Assembly (NCBI RefSeq): GCF_000022025.1
Contig: NC_011886.1
Location: 1,498,980 to 1,562,979, forward strand
DNA length: 64,000 nucleotides
DNA from: Pseudarthrobacter chlorophenolicus A6
Lineage (GTDB): Bacteria > Actinomycetota > Actinomycetes > Actinomycetales > Micrococcaceae
Reading direction: 5' to 3'
Positions 56,916-64,000 of the stretch are shown here, one piece after another. The notes beneath the pieces were generated by a model that did not search any database, was not told where the DNA came from, and worked only from the letters and a program-made list of their open reading frames with translations. Both the position numbers and the translations under genes were made by a program. The stretch's first letter is position 1, and the number at the start of each line of letters is the position of its first letter.

Positions 56916-57599
56916 CTACTTTCCTTCGGGTGGCGTAGGGGAGAGCGGCGTGAACCGGCTCCAGATGTCCCGGTAGCTCCGGTAGCCGTTCACTGATGAG
57001 ACGGCCAGGAACGACAACCCGCAGGCACCGCCCATCAGCAGCGCCGCAACCGTTCCGGCCCCCAGGAGGGTCAGCAGCAGCCCTGCCAGGATGGCAATCA
57101 GTGCCCCGTTCGCCACCGACATGAAAATCATGCTGCTGCCGGCCACGTGGCGGAAATTGCCGCGGTTGCCGAAGAAGTAGTAAGTCTGGACGGAGCCGGC
57201 CTCGTCATCGTGATGGGCCGCCATCAGGTACGGGGCGACGCCCGGATCCAGCTCGACGTACGCCGCCCTGAGCCGGTTCATGGCAGTGACGTACATCAGG
57301 TCCTCGTGGGCAACGTTCATGACCCGCAGCTGCGTCAGCAGCCCCATGGCCACGTCAATGAACAGCACCACTACCGCCAGCAGGACAAACGCATCCGAGA
57401 ATCCGGTGGCCTGGCCCACCAGCGCGACGCTCACCAGGCCCGCCGAGGTGAAGGTCAGGAACATACTGATCCTGGTCAGCACCTCGCCCTGGGCCGTACT
57501 GCGGGAAGCCAGCAGGCCCCAGTGCTCCGTGGCGAGCAGCTGTGCCCGCACGGACGGCGGAACCGGCTCCGCTGCCGGGTTTTCGTCCCGGGTGGACAT
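56916..57599 (-). CDS. Hypothetical membrane protein with four predicted helices
   Basis: 227 residues. An N-terminal amphipathic region (VRAQLLATEHWGLLASRSTA) is followed by two membrane helices (MFLTFTSAGLVSVALVG and DAFVLLAVVVLFIDVAMGLL), a cytosolic middle (about 95-150), and two more (SMIFMSVANGALIAILAGLL and GTVAALLMGGACGLSFLAV). Not a family I recognise. ATG 57599 lies 6 bases after GACAAT (complement of 57606-57611); a GTG at 57614 is less likely. It ends 22 bases from the convergent DivIVA-like gene. Confidence 0.8.
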   Translation of the reverse strand: MSTRDENPAAEPVPPSVRAQLLATEHWGLLASRSTAQGEVLTRISMFLTFTSAGLVSVALVGQATGFSDAFVLLAVVVLFIDVAMGLLTQLRVMNVAHEDLMYVTAMNRLRAAYVELDPGVAPYLMAAHHDDEAGSVQTYYFFGNRGNFRHVAGSSMIFMSVANGALIAILAGLLLTLLGAGTVAALLMGGACGLSFLAVSSVNGYRSYRDIWSRFTPLSPTPPEGK

Positions 57600-57618
57600 G
57601 GCGTAATTGTCCACCCAA

Positions 57619-59085
57619 TCAGCGTCCGGTTGCCAGCGGCCTTTCCGGGGTGTGCAGCCTGGTCATGACGCGGACCAGCGTCTTGGGCACCCGGCCTGCC
57701 GTTGCCCGGGACACCAGCACCATGACGGCGAATGCCGTGGGGACGGACCACGCCGCGGGCTGGGCGAGCCACGCCGGCGTGTTCGCAGCCCCCGCCAGCG
57801 AGCCGGCGATCATGGCGCCGCCGCACAGCACCCCGCCGGTCACCATGCCGGCGATGGCTCCGGCGTCGGTCAGGCCCCGCCACCAGATGCCCAGCAGGAG
57901 GACCGGGCAGACCGTTGAGGCTGTGAAGGCGAACACCAGCCCCACGCTTCCGGCCAGCGCCAAAGAACCCGTCATCAGGGCGAAGCCAAGCGGCACGACG
58001 GCGGATACCACCGCTGCGAGGCGGAAACCGCCCACCCCGGCGCCCAGGACGTCCTGGCTGATGACGCCGGCCAGGGACACTACCAGCCCGGACGTTGTGG
58101 ACAGGAACGCTGCGAACGCGCCGGCCACCACCAGCGCCGAGAGCAGGTCTCCGGCGGGGCCGCCGATGAGTTCACGGGGCAGCAGCAGGACCATGGCGTC
58201 AGGCTGGCCCGAACGGGCAAGGTCCGGCGCGAACATGCGGCCCACCAGACCGTAGGCGGTGGGGAACAGGTAGAACACGGACAGCAGCCCCAGCACGATC
58301 AGCGTGGTCCGCCGCGCGGACTGCCCGTCCGGGTTGGTATAGAACCTGACCAGGACGTGCGGCAGGCCAAGGGTCCCGAACAGCAGCGCCACGAGCAGTG
58401 AAACGTTGTTGTACCAACCCGCGGGGGCAAGTCCGGTGGGGTTTTCGGACGGCGGTGCCAGCGCCGGCGTTCCGGTACCGGCCAGCATGAAGACGATGAA
58501 GAGGATGGGTACCGCCAGGGCGGTCAGCTTCAGCCAGTACTGGAACGCCTGGACGAACGTTATGGACCGCATGCCGCCCGCAACCACCGTCAGGCAGACA
58601 ACCACCACCACCGCCAGCGACCCCACCCAGGACGGCAGCCCGGTGGTGATCCGGATGGTCAGGGCTGCCCCGTGCAGCTGCGGAACAATGTACAGCCAGC
58701 CCACCAGCACCACCACAAGGCTGGTGACCTTGCGGACCGCCCGGGAGTCCAGCCTGGCCTCGGTGAAGTCCGGAATGGTGTACGCCCCGGAACGCCGAAG
58801 GGGTGCAGCGACGAAAAGCAGCAGCATCAGGTATCCGGCGGTATATCCCACAGGGAACCACAAGGCGTCCGTTCCGGAGAGCAGCAGCAGGCCGGCGACG
58901 CCCAGGAAGCTGGCCGCCGACAGGTACTCGCCGCCGATCGCGGACGCATTCCACCACGGCCGGACGGTCCGTGACGCCACGAAGAAATCGCCGGTGGTCC
59001 GCGAGATACGGAGTCCATAGAACCCGATGACAGCGGTGGCCACCGACACCACGGCGACGGCAGCGGCGGCAACCCCCGGATTCAC
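57619..59085 (-). CDS. Sodium:solute symporter family protein (ActP-like paralogue)
   Basis: 488 residues, twelve or thirteen membrane helices of the SSS family. Family motifs: GEYLSAASFLGVAGLLLLSG near the start, GMRSITFVQAFQYWLKL, and GTLGLPHVLVRFYTNPD. This last motif is almost that of ActP acetate symporters (AALPHVLMRFYT in the downstream paralogue). It probably imports a short monocarboxylate with Na+. GTG 59085 follows GGAG by 6 bases. Last gene of a four-gene set: kinase, regulator, small membrane subunit, symporter. Confidence 0.9.
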   Translation of the reverse strand: MNPGVAAAAVAVVSVATAVIGFYGLRISRTTGDFFVASRTVRPWWNASAIGGEYLSAASFLGVAGLLLLSGTDALWFPVGYTAGYLMLLLFVAAPLRRSGAYTIPDFTEARLDSRAVRKVTSLVVVLVGWLYIVPQLHGAALTIRITTGLPSWVGSLAVVVVVCLTVVAGGMRSITFVQAFQYWLKLTALAVPILFIVFMLAGTGTPALAPPSENPTGLAPAGWYNNVSLLVALLFGTLGLPHVLVRFYTNPDGQSARRTTLIVLGLLSVFYLFPTAYGLVGRMFAPDLARSGQPDAMVLLLPRELIGGPAGDLLSALVVAGAFAAFLSTTSGLVVSLAGVISQDVLGAGVGGFRLAAVVSAVVPLGFALMTGSLALAGSVGLVFAFTASTVCPVLLLGIWWRGLTDAGAIAGMVTGGVLCGGAMIAGSLAGAANTPAWLAQPAAWSVPTAFAVMVLVSRATAGRVPKTLVRVMTRLHTPERPLATGR

Positions 59086-59118
59086 GCCAGGCTCCGCTTC
59101 ACCTGGTGCCCGCGGGGA

Positions 59119-59469
59119 TCACGCGTCACCGGCCAGGTCCCGGTAGCGGGCCTCGTTGCGTGCAGCCGTCCGGGTGTACAGCCAGGCGCTGAGGCCGATC
59201 ACCGGGTAGATTCCCACGCCCAGCAGGATCCAGTCGAAGGGGATGCCGGCAACCGTCGTCTCGGACAGGCCGGGCACGGCGGCCAGCAGAAGGGGGAAAG
59301 CGCCGAGGATCACCAGGAACCCGCCGGCCACCACCAGGGCCAGGCGAAGCTGCGACCTGATGAGGGACCGCACGAACACCTGCCCCACATCGGATTCCTG
59401 CGCCGCTTCGCTGGATTCCGTGACGGGGCGGGCGGCCGCGGCAGGGGCCGTCACCCGTACCCTGGTCAT
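59119..59469 (-). CDS. Small two-helix membrane protein, probable symporter partner
   Basis: 116 residues. Two membrane helices (LALVVAGGFLVILGAFPLLL and WILLGVGIYPVIGLSAWLY) and a basic C terminus, with the same size and layout as the DUF485 partner of the other symporter. The C-terminal R-T-AARNEARYRD recalls the NRKLDPIASE of that protein. ATG 59469 overlaps the stop of the LytTR regulator (ATGA), and the symporter starts 33 bases after its stop, so all are translated together. Function inferred from position: subunit or chaperone of the symporter. Confidence 0.75.
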   Translation of the reverse strand: MTRVRVTAPAAAARPVTESSEAAQESDVGQVFVRSLIRSQLRLALVVAGGFLVILGAFPLLLAAVPGLSETTVAGIPFDWILLGVGIYPVIGLSAWLYTRTAARNEARYRDLAGDA

Positions 59470-60182
59470 GCGTTTGGCCTGATCCGGTTTGCCTGCAGCC
59501 GCTCCCGCACGGTGGGCAGGTGCCGGCGGCTGATGGGAAGCCCGGCCCCGGCCACGGTGACCCGGGGGCCGTCTGCCGCAAGCTTCATGGAGGAGATGTG
59601 CTTGAGGGCCACCAGGTATGAGCGGTGCGTCCTGATGAACCCGGCGTCGGCCCACTGCTGTTCCAGGTCGGCCAGCGGAACCCTGATCAGGTAGCTGGCG
59701 TCGGCGGTGTGGAGCCGCGCGTAGTCTCCCTGCGCCTGTACGTACGTGACGTCGTCGCGCCGAATCATCCTGGTGGTGCCGCCCTGGTCCACGGTGATCA
59801 TCTCCGGCGCGCCGCCGCCGTCGCGCAGTTCGCTGATCCGGCCCACGGAGCGTGCCAGCCGTTCGGCCCGGATGGGTTTGAGGAGGTAGTCAACGGCGGC
59901 CAGTTCGAAGGCCGCCAAGGCGTGGTCCTCGTCAGCGGTCACGAAGACCACCGCGGGTGGATGGCTGCCGGCGGCAATGGCCCGGGCGATCTCCAGCCCG
60001 GAGACGGCAGGCATGTGGATGTCCAGGAAGACCGCGTCCACCTGCGCGGACGCCAGGGCGCGGAGGGCTTCGCTGCCGGAGGTTGCCCGCAGGACCTTGC
60101 CGATCCGCTCGTCCCGGCCCAGCAGGAAGGCGAGTTCTTCCACTGCTGGCAGCTCATCATCAACGACGAGGACGTTAATCAT
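59466..60182 (-). CDS. LytTR-family response regulator
   Basis: 238 residues. A receiver domain (about 1-120, phosphoacceptor D54 in VFLDIHMP, K in LLKPI) is followed by a LytTR DNA-binding domain (about 140-235, VTYVQAQGDYARLHTADASY and the end ISRRHLPTVRERL). ATG 60182 lies 6 bases after TACCCT (complement of 60189-60194), so it has its own leaderless promoter, 48 bases downstream of the kinase gene. Candidate AlgR-type sites lie at 61435-61460. Confidence 0.93.
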   Translation of the reverse strand: MINVLVVDDELPAVEELAFLLGRDERIGKVLRATSGSEALRALASAQVDAVFLDIHMPAVSGLEIARAIAAGSHPPAVVFVTADEDHALAAFELAAVDYLLKPIRAERLARSVGRISELRDGGGAPEMITVDQGGTTRMIRRDDVTYVQAQGDYARLHTADASYLIRVPLADLEQQWADAGFIRTHRSYLVALKHISSMKLAADGPRVTVAGAGLPISRRHLPTVRERLQANRIRPNA

Positions 60183-60230
60183 GCTCCAAGGGTAGCTTTC
60201 CGCAGGCGCGCAGCAGGCCAGCGCCGGGAA

Positions 60231-61412
60231 TCAGGCGTCATGGCCGGGCTGGGATTTGGGCACCTTCATGGTGATGAGGGTCCCCTCGCCCGGTGCCGTC
60301 TCGATGACCAGCCCGTGGGCGTCGCCGTAGACCTGCCGGAGGCGGGCGTCGACGTTCCGCAGGCCCACGTGCTCGCCGTCGATATGTCCCGCGAGCATCG
60401 ACTGCAGCTGCTCCGGGTCCATCCCCACGCCGTCGTCCTCGATGGTCACCTGGGCGTAGGCGCCGGCGTCGTCGGCCGTGATGGTGATGTGCCCGGGCCC
60501 TTCCTTCGCTTCGAGGCCGTGCCGGACCGCGTTCTCCACCAGCGGCTGCAGGCTGAGGAACGGGATGACGGTGCTCAGGACCTCCGGCGCCACCCGGAGG
60601 CTGACCTGCACGCGCTCGCCGAAGCGGGCCCGCTCCAGCAGGAGGTACCGGTCGATGCAGCGCAGTTCCTCGGCCAGGGTGGTGAAATCGCCGTGCCGGC
60701 GGAAGGAATAGCGGGTGAAATCGGCGAACTCCACCACCAGCTCCCGTGCCCGGGCGGGATCGGTGTTGATGAAGGACGCGATGGCGTTGAGCGAGTTGTA
60801 GATGAAATGAGGGCTGATCTGGGCGCGCAGTGCCCGCACCTCGGCTTCCATCAGCTGGGTCCGCGAAGCATCCAGCTCGGCCAGCTCCACCTGCACGGCC
60901 ACCCAGTCCGCCACCTCGCCCGCGGCCCGCACCAAACCGGACCCGGCCGACGACGCGAAGGCGGCGACGGCGCCCACCACGCGTGAGCCGGCCCGCACCG
61001 GTGCTATGACACCCGCCAGGGTGCCGCCTGTCCCGTCCGGGCCCGGTGACAGTACAACCGTCCGCCCGCTGCCCAGGACCTCAGCGGCCAGTTCCATCAG
61101 CCGCGGCTTCAGGTCCTCAGCCGCCCCGTCCCAGGCGAGCACGCCCGAGGTGTCTGTGATGGCCAGCGCGTCACAGCCAAGCAGCGTACGGAGGTGGCGG
61201 CTTGCCTTCGATGCGCCGGCGGGGTTGAGGCCGCGGCGCAGGTGCTGGCCTGCCTGCGAGGCTGCGTGCAGGGTGTGGTAGGTGGCGCGCTCGGCGTCCG
61301 TGCCCAGGTCGCGGAAGGAGCGGAGCACCTTCAGTCCCACGCCGACGACGACGGCGATGGCCAGGGCGATCACGGCCACAGCGGCGGCGGTCAGGAGGGG
61401 GGAGTCCGGCAT
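60231..61412 (-). CDS. LytS/YpdA-type sensor histidine kinase
   Basis: 393 residues. One or two N-terminal membrane helices (LLTAAAVAVIALAIAVVVGV), a GAF-like middle part (about 50-175), then the His_kinase domain with phosphoacceptor His in ISPHFIYNSLNAI, and ATP-binding ENAVRHGLEAKEG, DDGVGM and GLRNVDARL. ATG 61412 lies 6 bases after TACGCT (complement of 61419-61424). The long upstream frame to 61574 is antisense to the promoter region of the divergent gene. It diverges from DUF485-actP. Confidence 0.92.
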   Translation of the reverse strand: MPDSPLLTAAAVAVIALAIAVVVGVGLKVLRSFRDLGTDAERATYHTLHAASQAGQHLRRGLNPAGASKASRHLRTLLGCDALAITDTSGVLAWDGAAEDLKPRLMELAAEVLGSGRTVVLSPGPDGTGGTLAGVIAPVRAGSRVVGAVAAFASSAGSGLVRAAGEVADWVAVQVELAELDASRTQLMEAEVRALRAQISPHFIYNSLNAIASFINTDPARARELVVEFADFTRYSFRRHGDFTTLAEELRCIDRYLLLERARFGERVQVSLRVAPEVLSTVIPFLSLQPLVENAVRHGLEAKEGPGHITITADDAGAYAQVTIEDDGVGMDPEQLQSMLAGHIDGEHVGLRNVDARLRQVYGDAHGLVIETAPGEGTLITMKVPKSQPGHDA

Positions 61413-61434
61413 GGGCCCAGCGTAGCTGCGGGTG

Positions 61435-61460
61435 CCGTTTGTCGCAGCATCCCGACCGTT
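61435..61460. promoter_or_regulatory. Candidate LytTR/AlgR-type binding sites
   Basis: CCGTTTGTC (61435-61443) matches the AlgR core CCGTTNGTC, and ACCGTT (61455-61460) repeats the core 21 bases (two helical turns) further on. They lie between the kinase start (61412) and DUF485 (61594), where the adjacent LytTR regulator could control both directions. Confidence 0.45.
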
Positions 61461-61510
61461 GAGCGACCACAGCGCCGGAGGGGCTGGATGTGGCTGCCGT
61501 GACACAGCAG

Positions 61511-61526
61511 AGTGATTGCTGTCACA
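61511..61526. promoter_or_regulatory. CRP-like site upstream of DUF485-actP
   Basis: AGTGATTGCTGTCACA is one base from the CRP/GlxR consensus TGTGA-N6-TCACA. It lies 68 bases before the DUF485 ATG. In E. coli the acetate symporter operon is CRP-activated; a similar role is inferred here. Confidence 0.55.
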
Positions 61527-61593
61527 CCAGCGGCGTTTCCTCATCCGGGCCTGCCGTCCAGTGTGTACCGGCATGTCTCAATGAGGAGGAACC

Positions 61594-61974
61594 ATGGGTA
61601 ACGATGCCCAAAGTCCGGACGCTGCGGCGTCCGTCGACTTTGAACAGGTCCAGTCGACCGAGCAGTTCCAGGAACTGCGCAAGCGCCACCGCAGCTTTGT
61701 TTTCCCCATGGCAGTGGCCTTCCTGCTGTGGTACTTCGCCTACGTCCTGCTCGCGGACTACGCGGTGGGCTTCATGTCCACCAAAGTCTGGGGAAACATC
61801 AACATCGGCCTGATCCTGGGCCTGCTCCAGTTCGTCTCCACCTTCGCGATCACCGGATGGTACGTCAGTTACTCCAACAGGAAGCTGGACCCCATCGCCT
61901 CTGAGATCCGGAACGAGATCGAGGGCCATGAGTTCGACAAGCACGGCAACCGGGTGGGTGGAGCCAACAAATGA
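61594..61974 (+). CDS. DUF485-family small subunit of the acetate symporter
   Basis: 126 residues. A DUF485 protein: two membrane helices (SFVFPMAVAFLLWYFAYVLL and IGLILGLLQFVSTFAITGWY) with the family text RHRSFVFPM and YVSYSNRKLDPI. In many bacteria the gene (yjcH) precedes actP. ATG 61594 follows GAGGAGGAAC at ideal spacing. Its TGA overlaps the actP ATG (ATGA), indicating coupling. Confidence 0.93.
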   Translation: MGNDAQSPDAAASVDFEQVQSTEQFQELRKRHRSFVFPMAVAFLLWYFAYVLLADYAVGFMSTKVWGNINIGLILGLLQFVSTFAITGWYVSYSNRKLDPIASEIRNEIEGHEFDKHGNRVGGANK

Positions 61975-63587
61975 TTACTATCGCAACCGCAGTGGACGTG
62001 GCCGCGCTCAAGGACACCACCCTGCTGAACATGGGCATTTTCGGCCTGTTCGTGGCCGTCACCATGGTGATCGTGTTCCGTGCCAGCCGGAACAACAAGA
62101 CCGCCGCCGACTACTACGCCGCCGGCCGCTCCTTCACGGGATCGCAGAACGGCACCGCCATCGCCGGCGACTACCTTTCCGCAGCTTCGTTCCTGGGCAT
62201 CACCGGCGCCATCGCCATCAACGGGTATGACGGCTTCATGTACTCCATCGGATTCCTGGTGGCGTGGCTGGTGGCGCTGCTCCTGGTGGCTGAGCTGCTC
62301 CGCAACACCGGCAAGTTCACCATGGCCGACGTGCTGTCGTTCCGGCTCAAGCAGCGGCCCGTCCGCATCGCCGCCGCCATCTCCACCCTGGCTGTCTGCT
62401 TCTTCTACCTCCTGGCCCAGATGGCCGGAGCCGGCAGCCTGATCTCCCTGCTGCTGGGCATCAGCGACTGGGGCGGACAGGCCTTGGTGATCATCGTGGT
62501 CGGCGCGCTCATGATCATGTACGTCCTCATCGGCGGCATGAAGGGCACCACGTGGGTGCAGATCATCAAAGCCATCCTGCTGATCGCCGGTGCCGCCGTC
62601 ATGACGCTCTGGGTCCTGGCCATCTACGGGTTCAACCTTTCGGCGCTCCTGGGCGGTGCCGTGGAAACGGCCAACAACCCGGCGGTCCTCAACCCGGGCC
62701 TGCAGTACGGCAAGAGCGAAACCTCCAAGCTGGACTTCATGTCCCTGGGCCTCGCCCTGGTCCTGGGCACAGCGGCCCTGCCCCACGTCCTGATGCGCTT
62801 CTACACGGTCCCCACGGCCAAGGAAGCCCGCAAATCGGTGGTCTGGTCCATTTGGCTGATCGGCCTGTTCTACCTGTTCACCCTGGTCCTCGGCTACGGT
62901 GCTGCTGCACTGGTGGGTGCCGACACCATCAAGTCCGCTCCCGGCGGCGTGAACGCTGCGGCTCCGCTGCTGGCCTTCCACCTCGGCGGCCCGCTGCTGC
63001 TGGGCTTCATCTCCGCCGTGGCGTTTGCCACCATCTTGGCAGTGGTGGCCGGCTTGACCATCACCGCAGCCGCCTCGTTCGCCCATGACATCTACGCCAA
63101 CGTGATCGCCAAGGGCAAGGCGGACGCCGCAACGGAGGTCCGGGTGGCCCGCCGCACGGTGGTGGTGATCGGCATCCTGGCCATCCTTGGCGGCATCCTG
63201 GCCAATGGCCAGAACGTGGCGTTCCTGGTGGCGCTGGCCTTCGCCGTTGCTGCCTCAGCCAACCTGCCCACCATCATCTACTCACTGTTCTGGCGGCGGT
63301 TCACCACCCAGGGCGCAGTGTGGAGCATGTACGGCGGACTCGGTGCAGCCATCATCCTGATCATCTTCTCGCCGGTGGTCTCCGGCGGGGCCACCTCGAT
63401 GATCAAGGACGCACACTTCGCCATCTTCCCGCTCAGCAACCCCGGCATCGTTTCCATCCCGCTGGCGTTCTTCCTCGGCTGGCTCGGTACGGTGCTGGAC
63501 AAGAAGCGGGAGGATCCGGCCAAGCAGGCCGAGATGGAGGTCCGCTCCCTCACCGGTGTTGGTGCCGAAAAGGCAGTCGACCACTAA
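61971..63587 (+). CDS. actP: Cation/acetate symporter
   Basis: 538 residues, thirteen membrane helices. Na+-coupled symporter of acetate and related short monocarboxylates. Signatures: GDYLSAASFLGITGAIAING, IGGMKGTTWVQIIKAILL and GTAALPHVLMRFYTVPTAKE. The C-terminal helix region GGATSMIKDAHFAIFPLSNPG is ActP-typical. ATG 61971 overlaps the DUF485 stop. A CRP-like site and AlgR-like sites lie upstream of the pair. Terminated by the hairpin at 63631. Confidence 0.94.
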   Translation: MITIATAVDVAALKDTTLLNMGIFGLFVAVTMVIVFRASRNNKTAADYYAAGRSFTGSQNGTAIAGDYLSAASFLGITGAIAINGYDGFMYSIGFLVAWLVALLLVAELLRNTGKFTMADVLSFRLKQRPVRIAAAISTLAVCFFYLLAQMAGAGSLISLLLGISDWGGQALVIIVVGALMIMYVLIGGMKGTTWVQIIKAILLIAGAAVMTLWVLAIYGFNLSALLGGAVETANNPAVLNPGLQYGKSETSKLDFMSLGLALVLGTAALPHVLMRFYTVPTAKEARKSVVWSIWLIGLFYLFTLVLGYGAAALVGADTIKSAPGGVNAAAPLLAFHLGGPLLLGFISAVAFATILAVVAGLTITAAASFAHDIYANVIAKGKADAATEVRVARRTVVVIGILAILGGILANGQNVAFLVALAFAVAASANLPTIIYSLFWRRFTTQGAVWSMYGGLGAAIILIIFSPVVSGGATSMIKDAHFAIFPLSNPGIVSIPLAFFLGWLGTVLDKKREDPAKQAEMEVRSLTGVGAEKAVDH

Positions 63588-63610
63588 CGCCGTAGCCGAC
63601 CACTAACGCC
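63578..63610 (+). repeat. 14-base direct repeat across the actP stop codon
   Basis: CGACCACTAACGCC occurs at 63578-63591 and 63597-63610, period 19. The first copy contains the actP stop TAA. Confidence 0.8.
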
Positions 63611-63630
63611 CTGTCCGGAAACGGGCACGC

Positions 63631-63676
63631 AAAAGGCCCCCGCCAACGTGGACTGTCCATGGTGGCGGGGGCCTTT
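63631..63676. terminator. Two-way terminator after actP
   Basis: AAAGGCCCCCGCCA (63632-63645) and TGGCGGGGGCCTTT (63663-63676) pair over 14 bases around a 17-base loop. The A/T-rich ends allow termination of actP and of the convergent partial gene. Confidence 0.88.
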
Positions 63677-63687
63677 GGGTTGCGTTG

Positions 63688-64000
63688 CTAGGCGGCCGGG
63701 CGCAGCTTGATGTTCGTCATCTTCAGCTCGTCCGTGCCCTCGAACCGGTAGGCCAGGTCAACCTTCTTACCCTCGCAGGTGATGACCCCTCCCACGTCCG
63801 CCGACTTGACGCCGTTCTCGGTGGCAACCTGCATGCTGTTGTAGGCGGGCGAGCAGGTTCCGTCCATTTTCAGGCTCTCGACGCCGGAGATGAAGGCTTC
63901 CTTGGACAGCTGCTCCTGCAGTGCCGGGTCCAGGTAGTCGTCGTACGCTTTGGAGCTGTCTCCGGCAATGACGAGCTTGGTGAAACCGTCAGCCAGGTCT
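63688..64000 (-). CDS. Partial protein, C-terminal 103 residues
   Basis: The gene runs off the window edge; the stop TAG is 63688-63690. The visible end is a small beta-rich domain (DLADGFTKLVIAGDSSKAYD, then ALQEQLSKEAFISGVESL) with two cysteines (DGTCSPAYN and VITCEGKK) that could form a disulfide. It looks like an NTF2-like or DUF3887/DUF4878-type extracellular domain, possibly a lipoprotein, but the start is missing. Unassigned. Confidence 0.6.
   Translation of the reverse strand, partial: DLADGFTKLVIAGDSSKAYDDYLDPALQEQLSKEAFISGVESLKMDGTCSPAYNSMQVATENGVKSADVGGVITCEGKKVDLAYRFEGTDELKMTNIKLRPAA

Noticed and set aside
56916..57599. Anti-phage effector (membrane protein of a defence island)
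   Set aside because: The four-helix layout alone is not enough and no nucleotide cyclase or other defence gene is adjacent.

Overview
The window is a continuous stretch of high-GC chromosome from an actinobacterium, most likely Arthrobacter, Pseudarthrobacter or a close relative in the Micrococcaceae. Indications are the codon use (third positions almost all G or C), an NAD-dependent ligase, GatCAB, single-chain glycyl-tRNA synthetase, a rpsB-tsf-pyrH-frr-cdsA block with an Ala/Glu-rich S2 tail, two actinobacterial SAM-IV riboswitches and many leaderless starts. I see no prophage, insertion sequence, integron or CRISPR array; it reads as core chromosome with a few lineage-specific genes.

Layout. 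1-5.7 kb is the end of a type VII (ESX/Ess-like) secretion locus: a partial gene, an FHA-EccC/EssC-type ATPase and a secreted, membrane-anchored Pro/Thr/Ala-rich protein whose start is frameshifted. 5.7-9.9 kb holds ligA, an inositol-monophosphatase-like gene, an acetyltransferase and a RidA-like gene. 9.9-14.1 kb is a citrate module: a CitA/CitB-like two-component pair diverging from a CitMHS transporter. 14.1-17.5 kb is gatC-gatA-gatB. 17.6-24.2 kb is a catabolic region: LysR regulator, tdh-kbl (threonine to glycine), an FAD amine/amino-acid oxidase, hutI and a DeoR regulator. 25.8-28.9 kb is methionine biosynthesis, metY and metX, each behind its own SAM-IV riboswitch.

29-38.5 kb carries mixed single genes: a SHOCT protein (frameshifted), SGNH hydrolase, carboxylesterase, S4 protein, YdcZ transporter, glyQS, acyltransferase, alpha/beta hydrolase and YibE/F. 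38.7-43.2 kb is dusB-dgt-dnaG, followed by tRNA-Asn(GTT). 43.4-49.3 kb has a small unknown gene, a 59-residue glycine-zipper protein, a Bcr/CflA exporter, a holin-superfamily membrane protein, a CDP-alcohol phosphotransferase, an EamA/NIPA-like transporter and a glycosyltransferase, then a tRNA with anticodon CAT. 49.7-56.9 kb holds an acyl-CoA dehydrogenase with a TetR-type operator, an M23 peptidase, rpsB-tsf-pyrH-frr-cdsA and a DivIVA-repeat protein. 57.6-63.6 kb is a LytS/LytTR two-component system lying between two sodium:solute symporters, each paired with a small two-helix membrane partner.

The points I would look at again are: (i) the mirror-image symporter/LytTR region with AlgR-like and CRP-like sites between its halves; (ii) a recurring promoter signature, a -10-like hexamer exactly 6 bases before ATG/GTG, which implies leaderless mRNAs and settles several starts; (iii) three genes in which a one-base change in a C/G run would restore a full protein, pointing to sequence error or contingency loci; (iv) the paired SAM-IV riboswitches. 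I did not find one clearly new system. The symporter/LytTR region is the best candidate for new regulatory biology.
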